A stretch of DNA of 7,703 nucleotides, from positions 1 to 7,703 of the forward strand of contig CAKUYM010000206.1 of assembly GCA_934716785.1 (NCBI GenBank), read 5' to 3'. Below the pieces are notes generated by a model. It had not been told where the DNA came from and searched no databases. It saw only the letters and a program-made list of their open reading frames with translations. The translations under genes and the position numbers were made by a program. The stretch is from an uncultured Bacteroides sp. GTDB lineage: Bacteria; Bacteroidota; Bacteroidia; Bacteroidales; Bacteroidaceae. This document shows positions 1 through 7,489 of the stretch, in pieces. The number at the start of each line of letters is the position of its first letter. Positions within the stretch are counted from its first letter, which is position 1.

Positions 1-57
1 AGCCTCGTCACGCCGATGGTACTGCGTAACAGTGGGAGAGTAGGTAGCCGCCGTCTT
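1..57 (+). rRNA. rrf: 5S ribosomal RNA, 3' part
   Basis: This is the 3' half of a 5S rRNA; its 5' half lies before the window. The stretch carries the conserved segment CGCCGATGGTACTGCG, then AGTGGGAGAGTAGGT and the closing GCCGCCGTCTTT, in the expected order for a bacterial 5S rRNA of Bacteroides type. It marks the end of an rRNA operon and is followed at once by a terminator. The exact 3' end, around 55-58, is estimated and not mapped. Confidence 0.93.
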
Positions 58-60
58 TGA

Positions 61-105
61 AGAAACCTCGCTTGTCTGTCTGACGGGCGAGGTTTTCTGT
101 TTTTC
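61..105 (+). terminator. Intrinsic terminator of the rRNA operon
   Basis: AAACCTCGC (63-71) pairs perfectly with GCGAGGTTT (87-95), with a 15-nt loop. The pairing extends outward to AG (61-62) with CT (97-98) across a one-base bulge. A T-rich tract follows (93-105). It sits directly behind the 5S rRNA, where an rRNA operon terminator is expected. Confidence 0.85.
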
Positions 106-136
106 TTGGTAGTCTAAGAAAAAAAACGTATATTTG
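106..136 (+). promoter_or_regulatory. Putative Bacteroidota promoter for the small lipoprotein gene
   Basis: TATATTTG at 129-136 matches the Bacteroidota -7 element TAnnTTTG. A TTG at 106-108 lies 20 nt upstream, suitable for the -33 element. Transcription would start about 140-145, giving a 5' leader of roughly 35-40 nt before the ATG at 179. The -33 match overlaps the T tract of the rRNA terminator, so this gene is transcribed independently of the rRNA operon. Assignment is by motif only. Confidence 0.6.
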
Positions 137-178
137 CCATCGACAATTTATTAAACGTTTAAAGCAAATTTAAAAGGT

Positions 179-418
179 ATGAAAACGAAGTTATTTTTGG
201 CTGCTGTAGCAGTAGCATTTTCTTTTGCAGTGATCTCTTGTTCCGGTAACAAAGCTAATAACACTGCCGCTGAAGGCGAGGAAGCAACAGTAGAAACTGT
301 AGAGACTGTTGCTGTCACAGAATCGGATTCTTGCTGTCAGGCAAAAGACTCTTGCGCTGCTGCTTGCTGCGAAAAGAAAGCAGACTGCGAAAAGAAAGAA
401 TGCTGTAAGGAAAAGTAA
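179..418 (+). CDS. Small Cys-rich lipoprotein, function unknown
   Basis: The 79-residue product has a clear lipoprotein signal: positive start MKTK, a hydrophobic core (residues 5-18), then a lipobox VISC with Cys21 as the acylation site. It should therefore be membrane-anchored after processing. The mature part has two halves. Residues 22-50 are acidic and low in complexity (Glu/Thr/Val-rich). Residues 51-79 hold eight cysteines (52, 53, 59, 63, 64, 70, 75, 76), including three CC pairs, among Lys/Glu spacers. An exact 14-nt DNA repeat (367-380 and 385-398) produces the repeated CEKKA/CEKKE units. Metal binding or redox buffering is a guess from the cysteines alone. The gene stands alone between its own promoter and terminator. 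AAAAGG directly precedes the start. I do not recognise the family. Confidence 0.8.
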   Translation: MKTKLFLAAVAVAFSFAVISCSGNKANNTAAEGEEATVETVETVAVTESDSCCQAKDSCAAACCEKKADCEKKECCKEK

Positions 419-447
419 TCTATTGATTTAGAGTAATAAACCGAAAT

Positions 448-500
448 GAGGGGGAGGCAGAGTGAATTAAAACACACTGTCTCCCCCTCTTTTGGTTTTT
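448..500 (+). terminator. Strong intrinsic terminator after the lipoprotein gene
   Basis: GAGGGGGAG (448-456) pairs perfectly with CTCCCCCTC (481-489). The stem continues inward through 457-464 and 473-480 with one G-U pair and one A-A mismatch, closing on an 8-nt loop (465-472). TTTTGGTTTTT (490-500) follows. The stem totals about 17 positions and should insulate the leu operon from upstream transcription. Confidence 0.92.
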
Positions 501-596
501 GACAGAATACGTCTCTTTGTTTGTGATATATTTCATATTATATTCGGTTTTAGCTTATGAAATGAAATTTTATTCGATAAAAAAGTAACGTTTTAT

Positions 597-626
597 TTTG
601 TATTAACGAAATAATCTGTACCTTTG
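597..626 (+). promoter_or_regulatory. Putative promoter of the leu operon leader
   Basis: TACCTTTG at 619-626 is an exact match to the Bacteroidota -7 element TAnnTTTG. TTTG at 597-600 lies 18 nt upstream as the -33 element, slightly shorter spacing than usual. The predicted start is about 632-636, so the leader peptide ATG at 655 would follow about 20 nt of 5' leader. The AT-rich stretch 501-596 before it shows no gene or other element that I can support. Confidence 0.75.
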
Positions 627-654
627 CATCGTCAAACTATAAAAAGAGACAGAA

Positions 655-738
655 ATGAGTCAAATGTTTATACATATTCTACTATGCGGTATTATTATTC
701 TACTATCAAAGGTTAGTGGAAGTGAGTGCCGCGCGTAA
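655..738 (+). CDS. Leu/Ile attenuator leader peptide (27 codons)
   Basis: A short reading frame from ATG 655 to TAA 736-738 encodes 27 residues, ten of them branched-chain. Ile is at 6, 8, 13, 14 and 15, Leu at 9, 10, 16 and 17, and Val at 20. All four Leu codons are CTA; none of the 32 Leu codons that I checked in leuA is CTA, so these look chosen to be slow to read. The segment ATTCTACTAT (Ile-Leu-Leu) occurs twice, at 676-685 and 697-706, in frame. The reading frame lies between the promoter and an intrinsic terminator, and its last third overlaps the antiterminator arm. This is the layout of leader peptides controlling amino-acid operons in other bacteria. The peptide itself probably has no function; translation serves as the sensor. 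The call rests on position, codon content and RNA pairing, not on homology. Confidence 0.87.
   Translation: MSQMFIHILLCGIIILLSKVSGSECRA
698..721 (+). promoter_or_regulatory. Attenuator pause (1:2) hairpin over the Leu codons
   Basis: TTCTACTA (698-705), which contains the tandem Leu codons 16-17, pairs with TAGTGGAA (714-721) in eight pairs including one G-U, with an 8-nt loop (706-713). Its 3' arm shares 717-721 with the antiterminator arm, so the two pairings exclude each other. A ribosome stalled on the Leu codons would open this hairpin. The earlier copy of the same octamer (677-684) could also pair with 714-721. Confidence 0.6.
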
Positions 739-780
739 ATGTGTATAAATGAAGATATACGAAAGCCTTTCTCACTTCCA
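717..780 (+). promoter_or_regulatory. Antiterminator (2:3) pairing of the leu leader
   Basis: TGGAAGTGAG (717-726) is an exact 10-base complement of CTCACTTCCA (771-780). The 3' partner includes 771-775, part of the 5' arm of the terminator, and its loop (776-780), so forming this helix blocks termination. The 5' partner lies inside the leader reading frame (codons 20-23), so a ribosome that reads on to the stop at 736-738 would cover it. A small hairpin, GTATA (743-747) with TATAC (756-760), could fold within the intervening loop. Confidence 0.82.
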
Positions 781-798
781 TGTGTGAAAGGCTTTTTT
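762..798 (+). terminator. Attenuator terminator (3:4) upstream of leuA
   Basis: AAAGCCTTTC (762-771) pairs with GAAAGGCTTT (786-795). After one T-T mismatch, CAC (773-775) pairs with GTG (782-784) around a 6-nt loop. Six T residues (793-798) follow. It lies between the leader peptide stop and leuA, and its 5' arm is shared with the antiterminator, so it works as a conditional terminator. Confidence 0.9.
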
Positions 799-857
799 GA
801 TGTTGATAATTGCATAACATAATCAATATAGTTAATAATTACATAATATAAAGGTAT

Positions 858-2354
858 ATGAACAATAGGTTATTTATTTTTGATACTACCCTTCGGGATG
901 GTGAACAGGTTCCGGGATGCCAGTTGAATACTGTGGAAAAAATTCAGGTAGCAAAGGCATTGGAATCGTTAGGGGTGGATGTGATTGAAGCCGGATTCCC
1001 CATTTCAAGCCCGGGTGACTTTAATTCGGTGATTGAAATTTCTAAAGCGGTGACTTGGCCTACTATCTGTGCCCTGACCCGTGCCGTTCAAAAAGATATT
1101 GATGTAGCTGTAGATGCATTGAAATATGCAAAACATAAACGCATTCACACCGGTATCGGTACCTCCGATTCGCATATTAAATATAAATTCAACTCAAACC
1201 GTGAAGAAATCATCGAACGTGCGGTAGCTGCTGTGAAATATGCCCGTCGTTTCGTAGACGATGTAGAGTTTTATGCAGAAGATGCCGGTCGTACGGATAA
1301 CGAGTACTTGGCACGTGTGGTAGAAGCCGTTATCAAAGCGGGAGCTACCGTAGTGAACATCCCTGACACAACAGGTTATTGCTTGCCTTCGGAATATGGT
1401 GCGAAGATCAAATACCTGATTGATCATGTAGATGGCATTGACAATGCAATTCTTTCCACTCACTGCCATAATGACTTGGGTATGGCCACTGCAAATACGA
1501 TTGCCGGTGTGCTGAATGGTGCGCGTCAGGTGGAAGTTACTATCAACGGCATCGGTGAACGTGCCGGAAACACGGCGCTCGAAGAAATCGCAATGATTAT
1601 CAAGAGCCATCACGAGATTGACATTCAGACTAATATCAATACACAAAAGATTTATCCGACCAGCCGCATGGTGTCCAGTCTGATGAATATGCCGGTACAA
1701 CCGAACAAGGCTATCGTAGGACGCAACGCTTTCGCCCATTCTTCGGGTATCCACCAGGATGGCGTGCTGAAGAATGTACAGACATATGAAATCATTGACC
1801 CGCACGATGTAGGTATTAATGATAACTCAATTGTACTGACAGCCCGCAGCGGACGTGCAGCTCTGAAGAATCGCCTCTCTATCTTGGGAGTAGATTTGGA
1901 TCAGGAGAAGTTGGATAAGGTTTACGAAGAATTCTTGAAGTTGGCTGATAAGAAGAAAGATATCAACGATGATGATATTCTGGTATTGGCAGGTGCAGAC
2001 CGTAGCCGTAACCACCGCATCAAGTTGGAATACCTGCAAGTGACAAGCGGTGTCGGGGTTCGTTCGGTAGCCAGCTTGGGACTGAATATTTCCGGTGAAA
2101 GATTTGAAGCTTGTGCCAGTGGCAATGGTCCGGTAGATGCTGCTATCAAAGCATTGAAGAAGATTGTAGATCGCCACATGACGCTGAAAGAATTTACGAT
2201 TCAGGCCATCAGTAAAGGAAGTGATGATGTAGGTAAGGTTCATATGCAGGTGGAATACGATAACCAGATTTATTATGGCTTCGGTGCAAATACGGATATC
2301 ATCGCCGCTTCGGTGGAAGCCTATATTGATTGTATCAATAAATTCAGATCGTAA
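858..2354 (+). CDS. leuA: 2-isopropylmalate synthase
   Basis: It catalyses the first committed step of leucine synthesis: acetyl-CoA + 2-oxoisovalerate give 2-isopropylmalate, in the cytoplasm. The 498 residues cover the full architecture. A DRE-TIM metallolyase barrel comes first, with DTTLRDGEQ at 9-17, the metal-binding pair His202/His204 in [21 protein letters not shown] at 231-243 and GIHQDG at 297-302. A linker region (about 320-385) and a C-terminal LeuA allosteric domain (about 390-498, with SGNGPVDAA at 421-429) follow. That domain normally gives feedback inhibition by leucine. The start fits the family: the barrel strand begins at residue 5, and AAGG lies at 851-854. The gene is 59 bases past the attenuator T tract and begins a five-gene operon. 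The 66-base gap to leuC holds tandem repeats. Confidence 0.96.
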   Translation: MNNRLFIFDTTLRDGEQVPGCQLNTVEKIQVAKALESLGVDVIEAGFPISSPGDFNSVIEISKAVTWPTICALTRAVQKDIDVAVDALKYAKHKRIHTGIGTSDSHIKYKFNSNREEIIERAVAAVKYARRFVDDVEFYAEDAGRTDNEYLARVVEAVIKAGATVVNIPDTTGYCLPSEYGAKIKYLIDHVDGIDNAILSTHCHNDLGMATANTIAGVLNGARQVEVTINGIGERAGNTALEEIAMIIKSHHEIDIQTNINTQKIYPTSRMVSSLMNMPVQPNKAIVGRNAFAHSSGIHQDGVLKNVQTYEIIDPHDVGINDNSIVLTARSGRAALKNRLSILGVDLDQEKLDKVYEEFLKLADKKKDINDDDILVLAGADRSRNHRIKLEYLQVTSGVGVRSVASLGLNISGERFEACASGNGPVDAAIKALKKIVDRHMTLKEFTIQAISKGSDDVGKVHMQVEYDNQIYYGFGANTDIIAASVEAYIDCINKFRS

Positions 2355-2360
2355 AATAGT

Positions 2361-2403
2361 AGGAATAAAAAGTAATTAGTAAGGAATAAAATAGTAATTA
2401 GTA
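2361..2403 (+). repeat. Two-copy 21/22-nt tandem repeat in the leuA-leuC gap
   Basis: AGGAATAAAA followed by AGTAATTAGTA occurs at 2361-2381 and again at 2382-2403; the second copy has one extra T between the two parts. Related AATAGTA motifs flank it (2355-2361, 2405-2411). The repeat fills most of the untranslated gap and ends 17 bases before the leuC ATG. There is no Shine-Dalgarno sequence at leuC, so this A/T-rich, probably unstructured stretch may help initiation; that is inference. Confidence 0.8.
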
Positions 2404-2420
2404 AAATAGTAAATAGCCAG

Positions 2421-3815
2421 ATGAATACATTATTTGATAAGATATGGGATGCCCACGTGGTGACTACCGTGGAAGATGGTCCTACACAGCTTTATATAGA
2501 TCGTTTATATTGCCATGAAGTAACGAGCCCGCAGGCCTTTGCCGGATTGCGTGAACGTGGAATCGGGGTACTGCGTCCGGAGAAAGTGTTCTGCATGCCC
2601 GACCACAATACACCGACTCACGATCAGGACAAACCGATTGAAGATCCGGTGTCCAAGACTCAGGTGGATACGTTGGCAAAGAATGCTAAAGATTTCGGAT
2701 TGACACATTACGGCATGATGCATCCTAAGAATGGTATCATCCACGTGGTGGGTCCGGAGCGTGGTCTGACTTTGCCGGGGATGACAATTGTTTGCGGTGA
2801 CTCTCACACTTCTACCCACGGTGCGATGGGGGCGATTGCTTTCGGTATCGGAACGAGTGAGGTAGAAATGGTGTTGGCTTCGCAATGTATTCTTCAGTCG
2901 AGACCGAAAACAATGCGTATCACTGTGGACGGTGAATTAGGCAAGGGAGTGACAGCAAAAGACGTGGCTCTTTACATGATGTCAAAGATGACAACCAGTG
3001 GTGCTACCGGATATTTTGTAGAATATGCAGGCTCGGCCATCCGTAATCTGACAATGGAGGGACGTCTCACGCTTTGCAACCTTTCCATAGAGATGGGGGC
3101 ACGTGGCGGTATGGTAGCTCCTGACGAAGTGACTTTCGAGTACATCAAAGGTCGTGAGAATGCTCCGAAGGGAGAAGAATGGGAAAAGGCGGTAGCCTAT
3201 TGGCGAACGTTGAAGAGCGATGACAATGCCGTGTTCGACAAGGAAGTACGCTTCGATGCTGCCGATATCGAGCCGATGATTACTTACGGAACGAATCCCG
3301 GAATGGGAATGGGCATCACCCAGCATATTCCTACCACAGAAGGAATGGGAGAAACGGCACAGATCTCTTTCAAGAAATCACTGGATTATATGGGATTCAA
3401 GCCGGGCGAGTCTTTACTGGGCAAGAAGATTGATTACGTATTCTTGGGCGCTTGTACAAACGGTCGTATAGAAGATTTCCGTGCCTTTGCTTCTTTGGTG
3501 AAAGGTCGCAAGAAAGCGGACAATGTGACAGCATGGTTGGTGCCGGGCTCTTGGATGGTAGATGCCCAGATTCGTAAAGAAGGCATTGACAAGATATTGG
3601 CTGATGCCGGTTTTGCTATCCGTCAGCCGGGGTGCTCTGCTTGCTTGGCGATGAATGACGATAAGATTCCCGCAGGAAAGTATTCGGTATCTACCAGCAA
3701 CCGTAATTTCGAAGGCCGTCAGGGACCGGGTGCACGCACATTGCTTGCCAGCCCGTTGGTAGCGGCTGCAGCGGCAGTGACCGGTGTAATTACTGATCCG
3801 AGAGAACTGATGTGA
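2421..3815 (+). CDS. leuC: 3-isopropylmalate dehydratase, large subunit
   Basis: It is the catalytic subunit of the LeuC-LeuD isomerase of the aconitase family, converting 2-isopropylmalate to 3-isopropylmalate through dimethylcitraconate. With citramalate as substrate the same enzyme would give 3-methylmalate for isoleucine. The 464 residues match the usual length of about 466. Visible signatures are [20 protein letters not shown] (126-145) and the three [4Fe-4S] ligands Cys345 (in GACTNGR), Cys405 and Cys408 (in [10 protein letters not shown]). [10 protein letters not shown] (426-435) is the substrate-binding segment. The start is supported by the typical N-terminus [14 protein letters not shown]. 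LeuD follows after 42 bases, and the subunits must assemble. No truncation or missing ligand is seen. The cluster is probably oxygen-sensitive, as in relatives. Confidence 0.97.
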   Translation: MNTLFDKIWDAHVVTTVEDGPTQLYIDRLYCHEVTSPQAFAGLRERGIGVLRPEKVFCMPDHNTPTHDQDKPIEDPVSKTQVDTLAKNAKDFGLTHYGMMHPKNGIIHVVGPERGLTLPGMTIVCGDSHTSTHGAMGAIAFGIGTSEVEMVLASQCILQSRPKTMRITVDGELGKGVTAKDVALYMMSKMTTSGATGYFVEYAGSAIRNLTMEGRLTLCNLSIEMGARGGMVAPDEVTFEYIKGRENAPKGEEWEKAVAYWRTLKSDDNAVFDKEVRFDAADIEPMITYGTNPGMGMGITQHIPTTEGMGETAQISFKKSLDYMGFKPGESLLGKKIDYVFLGACTNGRIEDFRAFASLVKGRKKADNVTAWLVPGSWMVDAQIRKEGIDKILADAGFAIRQPGCSACLAMNDDKIPAGKYSVSTSNRNFEGRQGPGARTLLASPLVAAAAAVTGVITDPRELM

Positions 3816-3820
3816 TTCCA

Positions 3821-3849
3821 ATCGTAAATAGTAAATCGTTAAATAGTAA
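3821..3849 (+). repeat. Two-copy 14/15-nt tandem repeat in the leuC-leuD gap
   Basis: ATCGTAAATAGTAA (3821-3834) is followed directly by ATCGTTAAATAGTAA (3835-3849), differing by one inserted T. Both are built from TCGTAAA/TAGTAAA heptamers resembling the AATAGTAA motifs in the leuA-leuC gap. The leuD ATG follows at 3858, with no Shine-Dalgarno sequence. Confidence 0.8.
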
Positions 3850-3857
3850 ATAAACAG

Positions 3858-4435
3858 ATGGCTAAGACAAAATTTAATATCATAACAAGTACTTGTGTAC
3901 CCCTGCCTTTAGAAAATATAGATACCGACCAAATTATTCCGGCCCGTTTCTTGAAAGCAACTACCCGTGAAGAGAAATTCTTCGGTGATAACCTTTTCCG
4001 TGATTGGCGTTACAATGCCGACGGCTCTCTGAATAAGGACTTTGTGTTGAACAATCCTACCTACGGCGGACAGGTATTGGTGGCAGGAAAGAACTTCGGT
4101 TCCGGTTCGAGCCGTGAGCACGCAGCTTGGGCGATTGCCGGATATGGCTTCCGTGTGGTGGTGTCCAGCTTCTTTGCCGATATCCATAAGAATAACGAAC
4201 TGAACAATTTTGTGCTTCCGGTGGTTGTTTCCGAAGGATTCTTGCAGGAACTGTTCGATTCTATTGAAGCAGACCCGAAGATGGAAGTGGTAGTGAACCT
4301 TCCTGAGCAGACTATCACTAATAAGGCGACCGGTAAGAGCGAGCATTTTGAAATCAATGCTTACAAGAAACATTGTCTGATGAACGGACTGGACGACATA
4401 GATTTCCTGTTGAGCAATAAAGATAAAATAGAAGC

Positions 4436-4454
<19 letters not shown>
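3858..4454 (+). CDS. leuD: 3-isopropylmalate dehydratase, small subunit
   Basis: This is the small (swivel-domain) subunit that completes the LeuC active site and helps determine substrate choice. At 198 residues it is close to the usual bacterial length of about 200. Signatures are [13 protein letters not shown] at 20-32, [16 protein letters not shown] at 77-92 (the conserved substrate-binding loop) and [17 protein letters not shown] at 166-182 near the C-terminus. It lies 42 bases after leuC, and its end overlaps the next reading frame: by 19 bases if that gene starts at ATG 4436, or by 4 bases (GTGA) if it starts at GTG 4451. Either overlap suggests translational coupling to the synthase downstream, which fits a shared pathway. 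The gene is intact. Confidence 0.97.
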
Positions 4455-5978
<1,524 letters not shown>

Positions 5979-5980
<2 letters not shown>

Positions 5981-6006
5981 GAAGAATAATGCTACAAGAA
6001 GAATAA
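5979..6006 (+). repeat. 11-nt direct repeat in the cimA-leuB gap
   Basis: AAGAAGAATAA occurs at 5979-5989 (overlapping the cimA stop codon) and at 5996-6006, a 17-nt period. The rest of the gap up to the leuB ATG at 6034 is A/T-rich with no Shine-Dalgarno sequence and no hairpin or terminator, so leuB should be transcribed with the genes before it. Confidence 0.7.
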
Positions 6007-6033
6007 CGATAAATAAACTAAACATTAAATAAC

Positions 6034-7095
6034 ATGGATTTTAAAATAGCTGTATTAGCAGGCGACGGCATCGGACCGGAAATCTCTGTACAAGGTGTGG
6101 AGGTGATGAGTGCCGTTTGTGAGAAGTTTGGACACAAAGTAAGTTACGAATATGCCATCTGCGGCGCCAATGCGATAGATCAAGTGGGCGATCCGTTTCC
6201 GGAGGCAACTTTTCAGGCATGCAAGAATGCGGATGCTGTATTGTTCTCTGCTGTAGGCGACCCGAAATTCGACAATGATCCTACCGCTAAGGTGCGTCCC
6301 GAACAGGGCTTGCTGGCTATGCGTAAGAAATTAGGGCTTTTTGCCAATATCCGCCCTGTACAGACATTCAAGTGCTTGGTTCACAAATCTCCGTTGCGTG
6401 CGGAACTGGTAGAGAATGCCGATTTTATCTGCATTCGCGAGCTGACCGGCGGTATGTATTTCGGTGAAAAGTATCAGGACAACGATAAGGCTTATGATAC
6501 CAACTATTATACCCGTCCGGAAATAGAACGTATCCTGAAAGTCGCTTTCGAATATGCGATGAAGCGTAGAAAACACTTGACGGTGGTTGATAAGGCGAAT
6601 GTGCTTGCCTCTTCACGTCTGTGGCGTCAGATTGCGCAGGAAATGGCTCCCAACTATCCTGAAGTAACGACTGACTATATGTTTGTGGACAATGCAGCCA
6701 TGAAAATGATTCAGGAACCGACATTCTTCGACGTGATGGTTACAGAAAATACATTCGGAGATATCCTCACGGATGAAGGTTCGGTAATCAGCGGTTCTAT
6801 GGGCTTGCTTCCGTCTGCTTCAACAGGTGAGAGCACACCGGTATTCGAGCCGATTCACGGCTCATGGCCGCAGGCTAAGGGATTGAACATCGCTAATCCG
6901 TTGGCACAGATCCTTTCCGTAGCTATGTTGTTCGAGTATTTCGACTTGAAAGAAGAAGGTGCTTTGATTCGTAAGGCAGTAGATGCCTCTTTGGACGCAA
7001 ACGTACGCACACCGGAAATACAGGTTGCCGGCGGGGCAAAATACGGTACGAAAGAAGTGGGACAATGGATTGTTGATTATATCAAGAAAGCTTGA
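6034..7095 (+). CDS. leuB: 3-isopropylmalate dehydrogenase
   Basis: It oxidatively decarboxylates 3-isopropylmalate to 2-oxoisocaproate (leucine) and probably also 3-methylmalate to 2-oxobutyrate (isoleucine), using NAD+. The 353 residues match the family length. Visible are the N-terminal GDGIGPE (10-16), substrate arginines Arg97, Arg107 and Arg135, the [10 protein letters not shown] motif (135-144) with catalytic Tyr142, catalytic Lys187 in VVDKANV, and the metal-binding aspartates Asp219, Asp243 and Asp247 in VDN and [10 protein letters not shown]. One oddity concerns the cofactor loop. The usual HGSAPDIAGK reads [10 protein letters not shown] (275-284), so the Asp that normally holds the adenosine ribose of NAD+ is Gln280. 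It is the last gene of the operon, 53 bases after cimA, and a terminator follows at 7198-7224. Confidence 0.96.
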   Translation: MDFKIAVLAGDGIGPEISVQGVEVMSAVCEKFGHKVSYEYAICGANAIDQVGDPFPEATFQACKNADAVLFSAVGDPKFDNDPTAKVRPEQGLLAMRKKLGLFANIRPVQTFKCLVHKSPLRAELVENADFICIRELTGGMYFGEKYQDNDKAYDTNYYTRPEIERILKVAFEYAMKRRKHLTVVDKANVLASSRLWRQIAQEMAPNYPEVTTDYMFVDNAAMKMIQEPTFFDVMVTENTFGDILTDEGSVISGSMGLLPSASTGESTPVFEPIHGSWPQAKGLNIANPLAQILSVAMLFEYFDLKEEGALIRKAVDASLDANVRTPEIQVAGGAKYGTKEVGQWIVDYIKKA

Positions 7096-7098
7096 TAT
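7079..7098 (+). repeat. Perfect inverted repeat spanning the leuB stop codon
   Basis: ATATCAAG (7079-7086) and CTTGATAT (7091-7098) are exact complements around a 4-nt loop AAAG; the TGA stop (7093-7095) lies in the 3' arm. There is no T tract, so it is not a terminator by itself. It could be a 3' hairpin near the end of the operon message, or chance. Confidence 0.45.
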
Positions 7099-7197
7099 CC
7101 CACTCTCGCCACAGCAGAATATACAGAACTGCACAGGAGTGGTTTAGAAACAGATTATTTTAGAAAGCGTGCAATAATGCTCGGATTTTAGAGTTAG

Positions 7198-7235
7198 AGG
7201 GTGTGTCAGATTTTGACGCACCCTTATTTATATTA
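7198..7235 (+). terminator. Terminator of the leu operon
   Basis: AGGGTGTGTCA (7198-7208) pairs with TGACGCACCCT (7214-7224) in eleven pairs including one G-U, around a 5-nt loop. TTATTTATATT (7224-7234) follows as an imperfect T tract. The 102 bases between the leuB stop and this stem hold nothing else that I can support beyond the small inverted repeat at the leuB end. Confidence 0.88.
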
Positions 7236-7326
7236 TGCGTGTTTTGTTGTAATTCTCCCCCGAAAATTATGTAATTGGGGTTATAATATCAGTAATTAGT
7301 CTACTATATAGTCTTATGTTTTCCAC

Positions 7327-7334
7327 TATTTTTG
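7327..7334 (+). promoter_or_regulatory. Putative -7 promoter element before the flavoprotein remnant
   Basis: TATTTTTG matches the Bacteroidota -7 consensus TAnnTTTG and lies 29 bases before the ATG at 7364. I find no TTG at the distance expected for a -33 element, so this is a half-supported promoter. If active it would now mainly serve the acetyltransferase gene, since the gene in front of it is broken. Confidence 0.5.
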
Positions 7335-7363
7335 CACTTAGAAAACAAATGAAGAGATAAACC

Positions 7364-7489
7364 ATGTCAAAGAATATTTTGATTTTATCGTCCGGCACCC
7401 GTTGTGGTGGCAATTCGGACACGCTCTGCGATGAATTCATGAGTGGAGCCATATGGGAAAACCGGTATAAGGAAAGGAGCGGATTATGA
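7364..7489 (+). pseudogene. Flavodoxin-like NAD(P)H oxidoreductase remnant, internally deleted
   Basis: The 41-codon frame begins like a complete flavoprotein of the flavodoxin-fold/iron-sulfur flavoprotein group. A beta strand (NILILSS, 4-10) leads into the FMN-phosphate loop SSGTRCGGNSDTL (9-21) and a helix start (CDEFMSGA, 22-29). Relatives are about 180 residues long. Here similarity stops near residue 30, at bases 7448-7452, and an unrelated tail runs to TGA 7487-7489. In the next frame, bases 7453-7470 read MGKPV and a stop, resembling the usual C-terminal end (MGKNV-like) of this family as I remember it. The gene therefore seems to have lost its middle, leaving both ends joined out of frame. 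A promoter-like element precedes it and the acetyltransferase follows. The product cannot be a working flavoprotein. A functional short peptide is possible but unsupported. Confidence 0.75.
7469..7479 (+). promoter_or_regulatory. Strong Shine-Dalgarno sequence for the acetyltransferase gene
   Basis: AAGGAAAGGAG lies six bases before the ATG at 7486. It is purine-rich with a full AGGAG core, unlike the A/T-rich starts of the leu genes here, and supports choosing ATG 7486 as the start. Confidence 0.65.

Noticed and set aside
632..800. T-box or riboswitch instead of a peptide-based attenuator
   Set aside because: No T-box sequence or aptamer-like core is visible, while a leader frame with control codons and matching alternative helices explains the region fully.
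1194..1805. Long minus-strand reading frame inside leuA, with similar antisense frames at 1827-2243, 2505-2885, 2982-3326, 3414-3821, 3909-4373, 4973-5647 and 5068-5535
   Set aside because: Each lies opposite a well-supported gene, has no recognisable domain, and lacks a promoter or spacing of its own; they are by-products of the coding strand.
7257..7280. CCCC (7257-7260) and GGGG (7277-7280) as a regulatory hairpin
   Set aside because: Only four outer pairs plus a weak inner AATT pairing, with an unpaired bulge; no T tract or start codon nearby gives it a role.
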